DNA of 6,456 bases from NCBI GenBank assembly GCA_023392205.1, contig JAEVZN010000365.1, positions 1 through 6,456 on the forward strand, in the 5' to 3' direction. Below, piece after piece: positions 6,151 through 6,456 of this stretch. The translations under genes and the position numbers were made by a program. The notes under the pieces are model-generated. The model ran no database searches, had not been told where the DNA came from, and saw only the letters and a list, made by a program, of their open reading frames with translations. The stretch is from Pseudomonadota bacterium. GTDB taxonomy: Bacteria; Pseudomonadota; Alphaproteobacteria; Rhizobiales; Xanthobacteraceae. Within the stretch, counting starts at the first letter, position 1. Each line of letters begins with the position of its first letter.

Positions 6151-6456
6151 TCAGCTCGTGCCGGCATAGGGCGGGCGGGGGATGGCGATATGGGCGGCCC
6201 GGAGCGCCGCCGACCAGCGTTCGCGCAGGTCGTGGAAATACGGCTCGCCCGGCTCGTTCCGGTACGACAATTCCGCGTCGCAGGCGTCGCGTCGCGCCAC
6301 CAGCACATCGATCGGCATGCCGACCCCGAGATTCGAGCGCATGGTGGAATCCATGGAGATCAGCCCGATCTTGAGCGCGTCATAGAGGTCGACGCCATAG
6401 GTGATCGCGCGATCCAGGACCGGTTTGCCGTATTTGTGCTCGCCGATCTGCAGATA
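6151..6456 (-). CDS. Anbu-type proteasome-like peptidase (C-terminal fragment, runs off right edge)
   Basis: The last 101 codons are present; the start is beyond the window. The fragment opens YLQIGEHKYGKPVLDRAITY (residues 1-20 of the visible part) and continues through DALKIGLISMDSTMRSNLGV (26-45), a GMPIDVL stretch and a tail of the form PYFHDLRERWSAALR ending near PRPPYAGTS. These are the conserved C-terminal blocks of Anbu, the bacterial 'ancestral beta subunit' relative of proteasome beta subunits and HslV, usually about 240-250 residues. Family members are N-terminal-nucleophile hydrolases whose catalytic Thr lies at the missing N-terminus, so activity cannot be checked here. In many proteobacteria the gene sits with ATP-grasp, alpha-E and transglutaminase-like genes. 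Those would be off the right edge. Here the downstream neighbour is the CHASE4-GGDEF-EAL gene. I give no symbol because naming varies. Confidence 0.88.
   Translation of the reverse strand, partial: YLQIGEHKYGKPVLDRAITYGVDLYDALKIGLISMDSTMRSNLGVGMPIDVLVARRDACDAELSYRNEPGEPYFHDLRERWSAALRAAHIAIPRPPYAGTS

Noticed and set aside
1..6456. CRISPR array, tRNA, rRNA, insertion sequence, phage or defence system
   Set aside because: I saw no regularly spaced repeats, cloverleaf, transposase, terminal inverted repeats or nuclease-type genes. The window is fully explained by transport, signalling and enzyme genes.

Overview
The window reads as ordinary chromosomal DNA from a GC-rich alphaproteobacterium, most likely Hyphomicrobiales of the Bradyrhizobium/Rhodopseudomonas/Xanthobacteraceae type. 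The grounds are the high GC content with strong G/C bias at third codon positions, frequent GTG and TTG starts, a Bug-type tricarboxylate receptor, an Anbu-type proteasome-like protease and abundant cyclic-di-GMP enzymes. This placement is inferred from gene content, not from a marker gene.

Left edge (1-1195): two divergent transport genes share a control region of about 120 bp. On the minus strand the first 36 codons of a concentrative nucleoside transporter (CNT/NupC family) run off the left end. On the plus strand lies a complete periplasmic solute receptor of the tripartite tricarboxylate (Bug/TctC) family with a signal peptide. Candidate promoters in both directions and an inverted repeat sit between them. 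No TctA or TctB membrane partner is visible.

Centre and right (1227-6456): five genes lie head to tail on the minus strand. In the direction of transcription they are the last 101 codons of an Anbu peptidase (6456-6151), a CHASE4-GGDEF-EAL membrane protein (6008-3732), an SDR oxidoreductase (3607-2855), a multi-pass membrane GGDEF diguanylate cyclase (2798-1572) and a small hypothetical protein of 89 residues (1496-1227). Gaps are 142, 124, 56 and 75 bases, so SDR-cyclase-small protein is the likeliest co-transcribed group. The 124-base gap holds a strong hairpin. The last minus-strand gene meets the receptor gene tail to tail across 31 bases.

Functionally, the notable point is that one cyclic-di-GMP synthase and one apparently bifunctional synthase/phosphodiesterase, both membrane-bound sensors, flank a soluble oxidoreductase. 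Both GGDEF domains keep the active site and the inhibitory RxxD site, and the EAL domain keeps its metal and catalytic residues. I found no mobile element, CRISPR array, tRNA, rRNA or clear new system. The most useful observations are the nucleoside transporter fragment hidden at the left edge, the Anbu fragment at the right edge, corrected start sites and a few unexplained dyads.
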